DNA of 41,533 bases. Origin: a virus. The notes under the pieces were generated by a model. The model had not been told where the DNA came from. It searched no databases and worked only from the letters and a program-made list of their open reading frames with translations. The stretch covers positions 1 through 41,533 of the IMG/VR virus record IMGVR_UViG_3300033571_015762. One strand, written 5' to 3'. The position numbers and the translations under genes are program-made. Position 1 is the stretch's first letter; each line of letters starts with the position of its first letter. Shown here one piece after another: positions 28,100 through 36,772 of the stretch.

Positions 28100-28609
28100 G
28101 TGACAGACGACCAGATCCTGGCGCATCGCCCGCTGATCAGGCGGATGGCGCATTACTACCGCAAAAAAGCACCCTACCGCATCGACCTCGACGACCTGAT
28201 TCAGGTCGGGTGGTGCGGTTTTTTGGCAGGTATGCAACGGTACGACCCGACCCGCGGCGTCACCCTCGGAGCATTTTGCACCCTGTGGGTGCGGGGTGCC
28301 CTGCACAGGTCCATTTTCAAGCAGCGCAGCCTGTGGGAGGCGACAGTCAGCCACCTGAAACTAGCCAGGCATTCCAACAGCGACGAGGTCGACAATGACC
28401 CCGAGGCAAAGCCGGAGTCGGACAGCCTACGCCTGGTGGTCGACGACCTGCTGGACATGCTGCCCGACCGCGAGCAGATGATCGTCGCCGCCATCCACCG
28501 TGATGGTCAGCAACCCGGGAAGGTCGCCCGCGACTGGGGCATGCTGCTGGCCGACGTGATCAGAATTAGCGACGAGTCTCTGGCGTGGCTGCGCATCGTC
28601 GGTGAGTGA
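28100..28609 (+). CDS. Second sigma-70-like factor, inside the head operon
   Basis: The 169-residue product (from GTG 28100) has sigma region 2 (RPLIRRMAHYYRKKAPYRID, LDDLIQVGWCGFLAGMQRY, DPTRGVTLGAFCTLWVRGAL) and a region 4-like end (LLDMLPDREQMIVAAI, then KVARDWGMLLADVIRISDES). It is nearer to a canonical sigma factor than the one at 18532. A sigma gene between portal and protease is unusual. It may sustain late transcription from within the late operon. The GTG start lacks a good ribosome-binding site; an upstream start inside the portal gene (28034) is possible. Confidence 0.78.
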   Translation: MTDDQILAHRPLIRRMAHYYRKKAPYRIDLDDLIQVGWCGFLAGMQRYDPTRGVTLGAFCTLWVRGALHRSIFKQRSLWEATVSHLKLARHSNSDEVDNDPEAKPESDSLRLVVDDLLDMLPDREQMIVAAIHRDGQQPGKVARDWGMLLADVIRISDESLAWLRIVGE

Positions 28610-28621
28610 TCCGCCCAGCAC

Positions 28622-28630
28622 GTCATTTAC
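28622..28630 (+). promoter_or_regulatory. GTCATTTAC motif, 5 bases before the protease ATG
   Basis: Identical in sequence and spacing to the motif before the portal gene, and again with no Shine-Dalgarno site. It is the second member of the candidate late signal, in the short gap after the sigma gene stop. Confidence 0.45.
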
Positions 28631-28635
28631 TGATT

Positions 28636-29853
28636 ATGCAACCTGAAACCGTGAACCTACGCGAAGACACCTACACCCCGCTGGCAGCCAAAGCCAGCGC
28701 CGCGGGCCCGGTAGTCAAAGGCGTCAAGGTCCTCGGCATGAAGAGCCGCAACGGGCGCGAGTACCCGCTGGCCGTGATGCAAAAGGCGTGCGACCTGTAC
28801 GAGGGCAAGCCGGTCAACCTTGACCATCCAAAGCCCAACCAGGAAATGCGCGAGTTCACCGAGCGCTTCGGGCGTTTGAAAAACGTGCGCATGGGCAACG
28901 ACGGCCTCTACGCCGACATGGCTTACAACCCCGCCCACCCGCTGGCGAAGGCCTTCGACTGGTGGGTGCGAAACGACCCCAACGCCGTCGGCCTGTCTCA
29001 CAACGCCACCGCCCGCATCCAGCGCAACCGCGAGGGCAAGGACGAGGTCACCGAGATCATCGAGGTCGAATCGGTCGACCTCGTGGCCGACCCGGCAACC
29101 ACCAAAGGCCTGCTGGAAAGTCTTCAAAACGTAACCGAGAGGGATTGCGATATGTATGGCAATGACAAGGACAACAAGAAGGTCGACGGCAAGACGGTCC
29201 TCGAAGAGGGCCCCGACGGCATGGCCGACATGCTGGGCGATGGTGGCGACAAGGCCAGCGCCCCCGCGGGTGACGACTGGTCACAACACCTGGGCCAGAT
29301 GATTCTCGGCATCCTGGGCGACAAGTCCATGGACCACGGCGCCAAGAAGAACAAGATCATGCAAGCCCTGAAGCTGGTCGAGGACGAGCCCACCGAGGAG
29401 CCCACGCCCGAGGCCGATGGCGACTACGACAGCGATGACGAAAGCGCCATGGGCGACGATATGGGTGCAGCCGATGAGCCCGAGGAAGATGGCGAGGAAG
29501 CCCCCGCGGACGATGACGAGGCAATGGCCAAAAAAGCCGAGGAAGCGCTAAGGCGCACCGGCGACCGGCACTACCTCGCCCTGCTCCGCCAGCTCGACAC
29601 TTACCGGGTCGCAGAAGGCCGTCGCAAGACCTTCGCCGAAGCCAAGTCGTCCTGCGAAAAGGCCGGCCTACCCACCTACGCCGTCACCGAAACCTTCCTT
29701 AGCACTCTGGCCCACGCCCCCCGCGGTGAATGGGAGCGGGTGCTCGAAGACCGACGTCGCGTGACTACGAAGTTTTCCAAACCCAAGAGCTCCGCGGCCA
29801 ACGTGGCCGACGGTCTCGATGCCCTGCGTAAAGCCCTGCGAGAGGAGATTTAA
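28636..29853 (+). CDS. Prohead protease-scaffold fusion protein
   Basis: The 405-residue product begins with an assemblin/prohead-protease-like domain (about 15-165: VVKGVKVLGMKSRNGREYPL, NLDHPKPN, ADMAYNPAHPLAKAF, AVGLSHNATA, IIEVESVDLVADPATTKGL). His56 and Ser119 are candidate catalytic residues (NLDHPK, GLSHN). The middle and C-terminal part are acidic, Gly/Asp/Glu-rich and helical, as expected of a scaffold. It would organise the procapsid, then cut itself and the capsid N-terminus. It lies before decoration and capsid genes. The ATG lacks a ribosome-binding site. Confidence 0.82.
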   Translation: MQPETVNLREDTYTPLAAKASAAGPVVKGVKVLGMKSRNGREYPLAVMQKACDLYEGKPVNLDHPKPNQEMREFTERFGRLKNVRMGNDGLYADMAYNPAHPLAKAFDWWVRNDPNAVGLSHNATARIQRNREGKDEVTEIIEVESVDLVADPATTKGLLESLQNVTERDCDMYGNDKDNKKVDGKTVLEEGPDGMADMLGDGGDKASAPAGDDWSQHLGQMILGILGDKSMDHGAKKNKIMQALKLVEDEPTEEPTPEADGDYDSDDESAMGDDMGAADEPEEDGEEAPADDDEAMAKKAEEALRRTGDRHYLALLRQLDTYRVAEGRRKTFAEAKSSCEKAGLPTYAVTETFLSTLAHAPRGEWERVLEDRRRVTTKFSKPKSSAANVADGLDALRKALREEI

Positions 29854-29855
29854 CC

Positions 29856-30335
29856 ATGCCCGCCCAGTATCTGTACGGTGAAACAAACCCCATTGACTGC
29901 CCGATTGCGACGGGGCAAGCCGTCGACATTGGCGATCTAGTCGGAATCAGCTCCGGCACCCTGGTGCGCGCAAGCGACACAACCTGGGACACAAACACGG
30001 CGACCACTCAAGTGGCGTTCCGTGCGCTGTTCCTGGGCGTATCCGGCCAGGCGAAGGACAACGCCACGGCGCAAATTCGCGGCAACTCGATTGCCAACCG
30101 CTGCCGCGTCGACAGCGACGGGTTTTATCAGTTTGCCACCGCCAGCGCCAGCTACAACATCGGCGACTTGGTCGGCCCCGCAAAGGCCTCCGGCAACGCC
30201 CTGCTGAACGACACCGTCGCCTCGGTGGCCGCCCTTGACAAGGCCATCGGCTACGTCGTTGAAAAAACCACCAGCGCGACCACCGTTAAGGTCCGTCTGC
30301 TATCCGTAAAAGCCCCTAACGCCGCAAGCGCCTAA
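29856..30335 (+). CDS. Head decoration/fibre-like protein
   Basis: The 159-residue product has a beta-rich pattern (VDIGDLVGISSGTLVRAS, FRALFLGVSGQAKDN, YNIGDLVGPAKASGN, KAIGYVVEKTTSATTVKVR) close to DUF2190-like and other small head proteins encoded before the capsid gene. The two internal DLVG units suggest an intramolecular repeat. AGAGGAG precedes the ATG. Likely a capsid-stabilising surface protein. Confidence 0.75.
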   Translation: MPAQYLYGETNPIDCPIATGQAVDIGDLVGISSGTLVRASDTTWDTNTATTQVAFRALFLGVSGQAKDNATAQIRGNSIANRCRVDSDGFYQFATASASYNIGDLVGPAKASGNALLNDTVASVAALDKAIGYVVEKTTSATTVKVRLLSVKAPNAASA

Positions 30336-30361
30336 CCCAAACCACTGAGGAGACTGTGAAC

Positions 30362-31546
30362 ATGTCAGCGATCTACCGCAAACTGCGCGAAAGCGCCAAG
30401 ACAAACGGATTGGCGACCACCTCAAGGGCCCTGGTCGAGGAGGTCAACGGCGGCGCCGTCAACCCGGCCCGACTGTCGATTCGCAGGCTGGCCGAGGCCT
30501 TCATGGGCGAAGGCTGGGCCGAGCATCTTGACAGATACAACCGCACGGGCCAGGTCCTTGAAAGCGTCGAGGGCGTCGACCCCAGCGCCTTCGCCGCAAT
30601 CACCGGCCAATTGTTGGTAAACGAGGTCCGGCAGAAGTACAAGCTGGCCTCCATGGTGGCCGACAGCCTGTGCACCACCATTGCCGTGACAAACGGCAAC
30701 CTTGGGCCACAACGGGTGCCCTACCTGTCCGACGTGACCAACGACTCGGACATCGTCGAGCCAGGCATGCCCTACTCGCAGACCCGGTTTTCTGGTCAGT
30801 ACATTGACCACCCAGCCGTGGTCAAAAAGGGAAAAATCGTCGCGGTGACCGCCGAGGCGATCTACTCTGACCTGACCAGCCAGATCATTGACTCGGCCCG
30901 CTCCGTCGGTACCCGCGTCGCCCTGGGCCGCGAGGAGGACATCCTCCGAGTTGTGCTCGGCATCACCAACCCACACAGTTGGAACGGTACCGCCTACAGC
31001 ACCTACCTGTCGAGCGGTTCAAACTGGATCAACACCGTGACCGGTTTCACCCTGACAGACTGGACAGGGCTAAACACCCTGGAGCAGTTGTTCGTCAAGA
31101 TGAAAGACCCTGTGACCGGCAAGCCGATCATGATCGAGCCCAAACAGGTCTTCGTGATGCCAGCGCAGAAATACAACCTGCGCAGGATCATCAACGCCAC
31201 CGAGGTCGAAAGCGGCAACTACGCAACCTCGGGTAACCCATCTCGCACGACCGGCGCCAACCCGCTGGATCAAAACTACGAGATCCTGACCAGCCCGCAC
31301 GCATTCAACCTGCTGACCGACGCCGCCATCGGCAACGTCAGCGAGGCCAACGCCAACGCCCGGGTATACCTTGGCGATTTCAAACGTGCGTTTGTCTGGA
31401 GGGAGGCCAAGCCGCTGAGCGTGATCGAGGCGCCACCGCAGAACGCTGCCGAGTTCAACAACGACATCGTGCTGTCGGTGAAGGCCTCCCTGTGGGGCGT
31501 CGCCGGCGTGGCCGAGCCCCGCGCTGTCGCCCTCGGCAAGGAGTAA
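30362..31546 (+). CDS. Major capsid protein (HK97 type)
   Basis: The 394-residue product has a helical N-terminal delta-like region (about 1-65), probably removed by the protease, then an HK97-like body (NEVRQKYKLASMVADSLCT, RFSGQYIDHPAVVKKGKIVA, VTAEAIYSDLTSQIIDSARS, REEDILRVVLGITNPHSWNG, KQVFVMPAQKYNLRRIIN, VYLGDFKRAFVWREAKPLSV). Length and order after protease and decoration genes fit. GAGGAG lies 10 bases before ATG 30362; a GTG six bases earlier is less likely. Confidence 0.88.
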   Translation: MSAIYRKLRESAKTNGLATTSRALVEEVNGGAVNPARLSIRRLAEAFMGEGWAEHLDRYNRTGQVLESVEGVDPSAFAAITGQLLVNEVRQKYKLASMVADSLCTTIAVTNGNLGPQRVPYLSDVTNDSDIVEPGMPYSQTRFSGQYIDHPAVVKKGKIVAVTAEAIYSDLTSQIIDSARSVGTRVALGREEDILRVVLGITNPHSWNGTAYSTYLSSGSNWINTVTGFTLTDWTGLNTLEQLFVKMKDPVTGKPIMIEPKQVFVMPAQKYNLRRIINATEVESGNYATSGNPSRTTGANPLDQNYEILTSPHAFNLLTDAAIGNVSEANANARVYLGDFKRAFVWREAKPLSVIEAPPQNAAEFNNDIVLSVKASLWGVAGVAEPRAVALGKE

Positions 31547-31549
31547 TCC

Positions 31550-31795
31550 ATGGCCAAGAAGCGCCCGCAGGAAGAACCTGCAGCGCAGCCGGCCCAGGAA
31601 CAGGTGCAGCAGCCGGCCCAACAGCCGGCTGTTGGCCCATCCGGCCCTGCTGTTTGCCGCTGGTCGGTTCAACTGCCCGGAGCGGCCGCACTGGCCGTCG
31701 AGGCAACCGACGCGGCCGCCGCCATCGCCCTGCACGACCAGGTCAACGGCGTGATCGGCACCACCCATGCGCACATCGTCACCCACCTGGAATAG
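31550..31795 (+). CDS. Small Gln/Ala/Pro-rich protein after the capsid gene
   Basis: The 81-residue product begins with a basic, Gln/Pro/Ala-rich tail (AAQPAQEQVQQPAQQPA) and ends in a small domain of about 40 residues (VCRWSVQLPGAAALAVEATD, AIALHDQVNGVIGTTHAH). Its position just after the capsid gene suggests a head-associated or head-tail adaptor protein with a flexible anchor. No family is recognised. Confidence 0.62.
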   Translation: MAKKRPQEEPAAQPAQEQVQQPAQQPAVGPSGPAVCRWSVQLPGAAALAVEATDAAAAIALHDQVNGVIGTTHAHIVTHLE

Positions 31796-31801
31796 TCACC
31801 C

Positions 31802-34800
31802 ATGGGCCGCATCCCCGATCACCTTGTCAGCCTCGCCTTCCGTGCCCTGGAAAACCGCTGGGTCACCATCGGCGCCAAGGTCGGAAAAAACACCAATGGT
31901 AAGAAAAAAGGCGGGACGCCGGTCGAGCTGGACGGCGAGGGCAAGATCACTAAAGGCCCCGCGGCCCTGACTGGCAAGCGACCTAGTGAGTTGTCACAAT
32001 CACACCTGTTCACCGGCCAAGACCACAAATCCCAACGCAAGCTATTCGCCGAACCAGGCGACCCACCGCCACCGCCGCCCATCGAGGAGACGCCCAAGGC
32101 GCCACCGGCGGCGGCCAAGAAGGAGCCGAAACCACGGGCAAAAAAACCGCTGAGTATGTCATTGTTGGCGGTGATTCGGCGCGAGGGCGGGATCTCGTCA
32201 GGCGACTTTGAGCACGCTGACTTCAAGGAATTCGGCCTGCTGGGTGCATTGAATAAAAAAGGCCTTAGCCTGGACGACATGGCGGCTACCATGGTGCGCC
32301 AGGGCCATATCACCGTGCCCATGGGCAAATCTTCGCCGAGCGACCACCTGCTGCAGCTACTAAAGAAAAAAACCAACTCATTGTTGGCAGCCGACACCGC
32401 CGAGTATGATAAGGACTACGAGGCCTACATGCAGGCCCGCGAGGAGGCCCACGCCGATGGATACCCAGAAGAACAGCTTGCAGAAGCTTCAGGACGCGGC
32501 ACAGAAGCTGGCGATCAGGAAAGCGCGAATCGAATTTTTGAAGAAATCTTTGGCGGAGATGGAGGCGGAGGAGAAGAAGCGAGCCGGGACGAAGAACCCG
32601 GGGACCTCGCCGGAGACTCCGCGGAGCCCGCAAGCGGATTAGACACCAGCTTCGACTTCGGGCCCGCTGCGGCGCCGAAGGTCGAGGAGAAGCCAAAGGC
32701 GGCCAAGCCAAAGAAGGCGGCCAAGCAGGACAAGCCAGCACCAGCGCCAGCACCGCCCGCCATCGAGCCCCAGGCACCAGCAGCACCACCCGCCATTGAT
32801 CCCAAGCCCGCCAAAAAAGAAGACCACGAAATGACCTCCGCAGAGTACCTGCGGAACGGCCGCCCTAATTTTGGCGACATGGTGCTGACGCCCTACGGCA
32901 AACTCGGGATCATGAGTGGTGGTGGCACCATGGGCTCAAACCGCGTGAAGGTTAAAGGCGTTTGGCATGACCGCGACGACCTAAAGCTAATCAGGCGACC
33001 AGACAAAGACGTCAACCAAAACCTGTCAGGCGAATGGAAGGCCAAGCAAAAGGCTGACCTGGCGCAGATTGACAAAGACCACGGGGTGATCCTGCACAAA
33101 AAAAGCATGGTCGACAGCGCCAAAAAGCGACTGCAGGCCGGCACCATGACGCAGGACCAGTACGACAATTTTGTCGGCACCGGCTTTTACAAGATGACCG
33201 ACGACGAGGTGGCGCAGGCGGAAAAGGCGCAGGCCGAAATCGACGCCATCAAGGACCGCCCGCTGGAGTTCGAGCAGTCGGTTCACTCGTTGCGCGTCGC
33301 CAATGCCTTGGCCTCGGGCAAGGACGTGCCCGCTAACGTGCTGGCCGAGTATCCTGACTTGGCCAAGAAGTACGGCAAGGACAAAGCGCAACCAGCACCA
33401 GCAACCACGCCACCCCCACCGCCACCAGCCACCAACCTCTTCGGCCAACCCGAGCCCACCAAGCCCCAGCCCGCCACCACGCAGGGCCTGTTTGGCACGC
33501 AGGTGCCCGTCGAGGACCCGAAGGTCAAGCCGCGGGAGACGGTCGCCGACCAAGCAGAAAAAGGCCTGGACTGGCTGTATCAAAAGCAGGACCCGAAGAC
33601 CGACGGCACCGGGGAAATGTTCGGGGGGCTGTTTTCGCCTGGGAGGACGTCGGGAGCAACCGAGCCGGAGGCAGGGCCAGTGGCGCCGCCTGCGGTTGAG
33701 CCATCGGCAACGGCAGCCAAGCCCAAGGTGACGCCACCAGCACCCAAAACCCCGTATGCACAGCGCCGCGGGTCAGTTAACTTCTCGCCGGTCACCGGGC
33801 CAACCGGGCATAAGCTGGTCGGCTACAACTGGGAACACGACAAGGTCGACATGGTGGACGATCGGGGCGAGAACCGCACCCGCAAGGTTTCAGCGTGGGA
33901 CCGGTCCACCCAAGCCGACGAGACCAACCGGCCAATCGTCCACAGCTTTACCGTTGAAGCACCAGACGGCACCACCAAGACGGTCAGTCTGGAGACCGCA
34001 GCCCGCATGCTGGGATTTGATTCAAGCGGTGATGAACCCAAGGCCAAATTTCAATCTGCAGTCAGTGCGGCCAAAACTCTGGCAAAAATGCAAATGGATC
34101 GGGCCGATCTGGTGCAAAGGGCTGATCGGTGGCAGAAGGACAAAGCCGACGTCGACCGCCAAGTGGAGGCATTGCCCGACGACCAGATCGAGGAAGTGCC
34201 CGACACGTTTGGCCGGCCAGAGTACCGCGTGTTTCGGTGGAAGAACCAGCCCGAGATCAGCGTCCGCCGCAGGATGAACCAGCCCGAGGCTGACCGGGAA
34301 GAAGGCAAGCGCCAAGTCCGATGGGCACTGGCCGACAGCGAGATGGAGAAGCGCGGCCACAAGGAAAAGAATTTCAAGCCGAACACGGCCAAGATTGACG
34401 GCGACATTAAAAAGGCCCAGGAAAAACTAGACAACCTTACCAAGCAGGCCTCCCAAACCAAGCCCGAAGCAGGCCCTGCAGCTCCGCCGCCCATCGAGCC
34501 ATCGCCACCATCAACCAATCCCAAGGCCACGTCCCTACCTGACCGAATCAAGAACCTAAATGTTTTGCTGAACAAGACACGCAGCAGCGCCAACGCCAAA
34601 GCGCTAAGGACTGCGATTGCCCAGCTAGAACGGGAAGCGGGGCCGGCGGAGCCGCCGAAAATTGAGCCCGCTAGCCCAGCAGCCCCACAAGCTCCAGCCA
34701 ACGCCGAATTTGACCCAGCCTCCCCGCCCGGCGTGTCTGACAAAGACATCCCGCTCGACCTGGCCTACAACGCGCACCGCGGCACTTCTTTTGTTCCTGA

Positions 34801-35773
34801 AAAACGGGCCCAGGCGCGTGTCGAGGAATACGTCAACGACATGAAAGGCATTTGGTCGGACCTGGCGAAGATGGCGACCACGCCCGAGCAGCAGGCAACC
34901 CTCAAGGACGAGTTTGAACGGTTCCGCAAAGGGTACGTCGAGAAAAACAAGGCGATGCTGTCGGCCATGTCGCGCCAGGTCTCCAGCATGATCGCCGGGC
35001 CAGCCCGATTTCCTGTTGATCGCATGCGCAAGCGAGCCAATACCGCTGACAATCGGCGCGAGGAGTTCTTGGAGTTTCGCAAAAAGGCCATAGCCTCCAT
35101 CCAGCGCAAACTGGACCCGTCAACCAACGGCATCCGGCAGGCCGCACCAGATGCAAGCAATCAGCTCAACAGCAAGGCCACTGAGCTGCGCAAAAAACAA
35201 GAAAAAATGAAGGCGGCAAACAACCTTATCCGCAAAGAGCTGAAGACCAACCGCCCGCAAAACGTGACCCCGCAGCAATCGGAAAAACTGAAGGCGGGGC
35301 TAGCGGCTATAGGCTTGGACGCCCGCGAGGTCTCCAGCATTTTGAAACCCGACTATATGGGCCAGATTGGCTACCAGGATTTCATGCTGCGCAACAACTT
35401 GGCCAACATCAAGCGCCAAGAGCAACGGCAGGCCGAGGTGCAACAGTTCCAGCAGTCCGCACCGCAGAGCCCGGAGACGGAATACGACGGTGGCGTGACG
35501 GTGACCGAACACCCTGAAGACCAGCGCATCCGCATCAAGTTTCCTGGCAAACCAAACTCAGAGCAGATCCGGGAGCTAAAGGCCCGCGGGTTTAAGTGGG
35601 CGCCCAGCCAAAAAGCGTGGTCGCGCGTCTTGACCTCTAACGCACGAACGGCTGCGCAATCAATCATGAAGGAACTGGGACTTAACAAAGTGGGCGCAGA
35701 CACCACCACCGAATCCCGCACCCTGTCTACCATTCGCCAGCAGCTCCGGGAGGCCTTCCGCCAATGTCCCTAG
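31802..35773 (+). CDS. Giant polyvalent-type protein, probably packaged/injected
   Basis: The 1,323-residue product is a string of small domains joined by Pro/Ala/Lys linkers with repeated AGPAAPPxIEP-type spacers. Visible parts are a helical domain (about 120-175: LLAVIRREGGISSGDFEHAD), a KOW/Tudor-like beta segment (about 355-390: NFGDMVLTPYGKLGIMSGGG), a second one (about 675-700: TGHKLVGYNWEHDKVDMVDD), long charged helices, and a C-terminal module (about 1245-1300: IKFPGKPNSEQIRELKARGF, KWAPSQKAWSRVL) typical of phage polyvalent proteins. Such proteins are thought to enter the cell with DNA and counter host defences. No toxin or nuclease motif is seen. Residues 214-280 overlap another ORF. 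Confidence 0.75.
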   Translation: MGRIPDHLVSLAFRALENRWVTIGAKVGKNTNGKKKGGTPVELDGEGKITKGPAALTGKRPSELSQSHLFTGQDHKSQRKLFAEPGDPPPPPPIEETPKAPPAAAKKEPKPRAKKPLSMSLLAVIRREGGISSGDFEHADFKEFGLLGALNKKGLSLDDMAATMVRQGHITVPMGKSSPSDHLLQLLKKKTNSLLAADTAEYDKDYEAYMQAREEAHADGYPEEQLAEASGRGTEAGDQESANRIFEEIFGGDGGGGEEASRDEEPGDLAGDSAEPASGLDTSFDFGPAAAPKVEEKPKAAKPKKAAKQDKPAPAPAPPAIEPQAPAAPPAIDPKPAKKEDHEMTSAEYLRNGRPNFGDMVLTPYGKLGIMSGGGTMGSNRVKVKGVWHDRDDLKLIRRPDKDVNQNLSGEWKAKQKADLAQIDKDHGVILHKKSMVDSAKKRLQAGTMTQDQYDNFVGTGFYKMTDDEVAQAEKAQAEIDAIKDRPLEFEQSVHSLRVANALASGKDVPANVLAEYPDLAKKYGKDKAQPAPATTPPPPPPATNLFGQPEPTKPQPATTQGLFGTQVPVEDPKVKPRETVADQAEKGLDWLYQKQDPKTDGTGEMFGGLFSPGRTSGATEPEAGPVAPPAVEPSATAAKPKVTPPAPKTPYAQRRGSVNFSPVTGPTGHKLVGYNWEHDKVDMVDDRGENRTRKVSAWDRSTQADETNRPIVHSFTVEAPDGTTKTVSLETAARMLGFDSSGDEPKAKFQSAVSAAKTLAKMQMDRADLVQRADRWQKDKADVDRQVEALPDDQIEEVPDTFGRPEYRVFRWKNQPEISVRRRMNQPEADREEGKRQVRWALADSEMEKRGHKEKNFKPNTAKIDGDIKKAQEKLDNLTKQASQTKPEAGPAAPPPIEPSPPSTNPKATSLPDRIKNLNVLLNKTRSSANAKALRTAIAQLEREAGPAEPPKIEPASPAAPQAPANAEFDPASPPGVSDKDIPLDLAYNAHRGTSFVPEKRAQARVEEYVNDMKGIWSDLAKMATTPEQQATLKDEFERFRKGYVEKNKAMLSAMSRQVSSMIAGPARFPVDRMRKRANTADNRREEFLEFRKKAIASIQRKLDPSTNGIRQAAPDASNQLNSKATELRKKQEKMKAANNLIRKELKTNRPQNVTPQQSEKLKAGLAAIGLDAREVSSILKPDYMGQIGYQDFMLRNNLANIKRQEQRQAEVQQFQQSAPQSPETEYDGGVTVTEHPEDQRIRIKFPGKPNSEQIRELKARGFKWAPSQKAWSRVLTSNARTAAQSIMKELGLNKVGADTTTESRTLSTIRQQLREAFRQCP
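32457..32642 (+). CDS. Overlapping coiled-coil gene nested in the polyvalent gene (+1 frame)
   Basis: An ATG 9 bases after a perfect GAGGAGG opens a 61-codon frame inside the giant gene. The product is a strong coiled coil (KNSLQKLQDAAQKLAIRKA, EFLKKSLAEMEAEEKKRAG) with a Pro/Thr tail. Third codon positions here are mostly G/C, like real genes in this genome, while the enclosing frame over the same bases uses many A-ending codons and gives low-complexity Gly/Glu/Asp. The nested frame may be the older coding sequence, read as its own protein or by a frameshift. Confidence 0.5.
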   Translation: MDTQKNSLQKLQDAAQKLAIRKARIEFLKKSLAEMEAEEKKRAGTKNPGTSPETPRSPQAD

Positions 35774-35982
35774 CCCAAAACATCCTCGACCTGCAAACCC
35801 AGCGCGACGGCCTGATGGCCGCCCTGCTGGCCGACTCTGCCGACCCGCAGCCCGATTACTCGGTCGGTGGGCAGTCCGTGCAGCGCCAGGCATGGCGCGA
35901 GGGCCTGATGCGCCAGATGGGCGAGATCAACAAAATGCTGGCCCGCCTGCAACCGAGAGAGTTCCGCGGCCAAATCCTGTGA
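35764..35982 (+). CDS. Small helical neck-region protein
   Basis: The 72-residue product is helical (NILDLQTQRDGLMAALLADS, then QRQAWREGLMRQMGEINKML). Its ATG lies inside the end of the giant gene (10-base overlap). Small helical proteins of this type occur just before the neck genes in siphoviruses. A head-tail adaptor or assembly factor is likely; no exact family is recognised. Confidence 0.6.
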   Translation: MSLAQNILDLQTQRDGLMAALLADSADPQPDYSVGGQSVQRQAWREGLMRQMGEINKMLARLQPREFRGQIL

Positions 35983-35990
35983 GGTGACCT

Positions 35991-36341
35991 GTGCCAACCA
36001 TCAACGTCGAGGCCGACTTCCTGGCCGTGGACAACCTGCAGACGGTAACCGTCACCAACCCGGACGGCGCCACCACCAGCACCAGGGCCCTGCAGGAGGG
36101 CGTCGACACCGTGCCCTACGACCTGCCCGGGGGCGCCCTTGGCTACCGCACCTACTGTACCTGGCACCTGTGGCGGGCTGACCTGTCGGGTCTGGTGCCG
36201 CAGTTTTCGACCGCAATAACCGACGGTGACGGCCGCCAATGGTTTGCTGGTGGCATTACGGCAGCCACCTGGGGCACCCGGTACGTGCTGCAGTGCGAGG
36301 CCGAGAGCGGGCAGGCCGTCGAGGAGATCAACCCGATATGA
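35991..36341 (+). CDS. Head-closure/neck-like protein
   Basis: The 116-residue product, from GTG 35991 (GAGGTGACCT upstream), is beta-rich (LAVDNLQTVTVTNPDGATTS, WFAGGITAATWGTRYVLQCE). Position between the internal protein and the tail-terminator candidate fits a head-closure protein. The four-base overlap with the next gene supports co-expression. Assigned by context. Confidence 0.6.
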   Translation: MPTINVEADFLAVDNLQTVTVTNPDGATTSTRALQEGVDTVPYDLPGGALGYRTYCTWHLWRADLSGLVPQFSTAITDGDGRQWFAGGITAATWGTRYVLQCEAESGQAVEEINPI

Positions 36342-36772
36342 GCCAGTACATGACAATTTTGGAGGCCGTGCAGCTACGCGTGGCCGCAGTATCTGGTGGC
36401 GTGCCCGTAGTGATCCGGCGACGGCCGCAGCAACTGAACGTCGACACCCTGCCCACTATCGTGGTCGCACCAGCGCCAGATGGAGAGTCGATTGAGCTGG
36501 AAACATTCAACCGGCACGTCACGTGGGCCTATCCGGTCTACGTCGTAATTTTTGCAAAAGGCAATCGGGAGCTGTCCATCGCCCCCGACGACTTCGACCT
36601 GCGCGAGGCCGTGCGCAACGAGATTTACCAGCCACTGCTGGCCGGCGCCGGGGCGGTCTACGACATCGATCTAACCCTGTCAGGGCCGTTCAGTCTGCGT
36701 GGCCCCGAGAACACGACGGAGACTGACGCGTTTCAGGTCATTTACAAGAGTAGCGAAACGAGGACCGCCTGA
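36338..36772 (+). CDS. Tail terminator/neck-like protein
   Basis: The 144-residue product has a tail-completion pattern: TILEAVQLRVAAVSGGVPVV, PTIVVAPAPDGESIELET, TWAYPVYVVIFAKGN, DDFDLREAVRNEIYQPL. It lies just before the tail-tube genes, where tail terminators sit. GAGGAG is about 12 bases before the ATG. Its last base is the first base of the next ATG. It also contains one GTCATTTAC (36737-36745) within its codons. Confidence 0.65.
   Translation: MSQYMTILEAVQLRVAAVSGGVPVVIRRRPQQLNVDTLPTIVVAPAPDGESIELETFNRHVTWAYPVYVVIFAKGNRELSIAPDDFDLREAVRNEIYQPLLAGAGAVYDIDLTLSGPFSLRGPENTTETDAFQVIYKSSETRTA

Noticed and set aside
31070-31786. Leftward 238-residue ORF antisense to the capsid gene
   Set aside because: It runs opposite to the well-supported capsid gene, has shadow-type composition and no independent start signals.
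34051-34749. Leftward 232-residue ORF inside the polyvalent gene
   Set aside because: It is a Ser/Ala/Arg-rich antisense shadow with no ribosome-binding site or recognisable domain.
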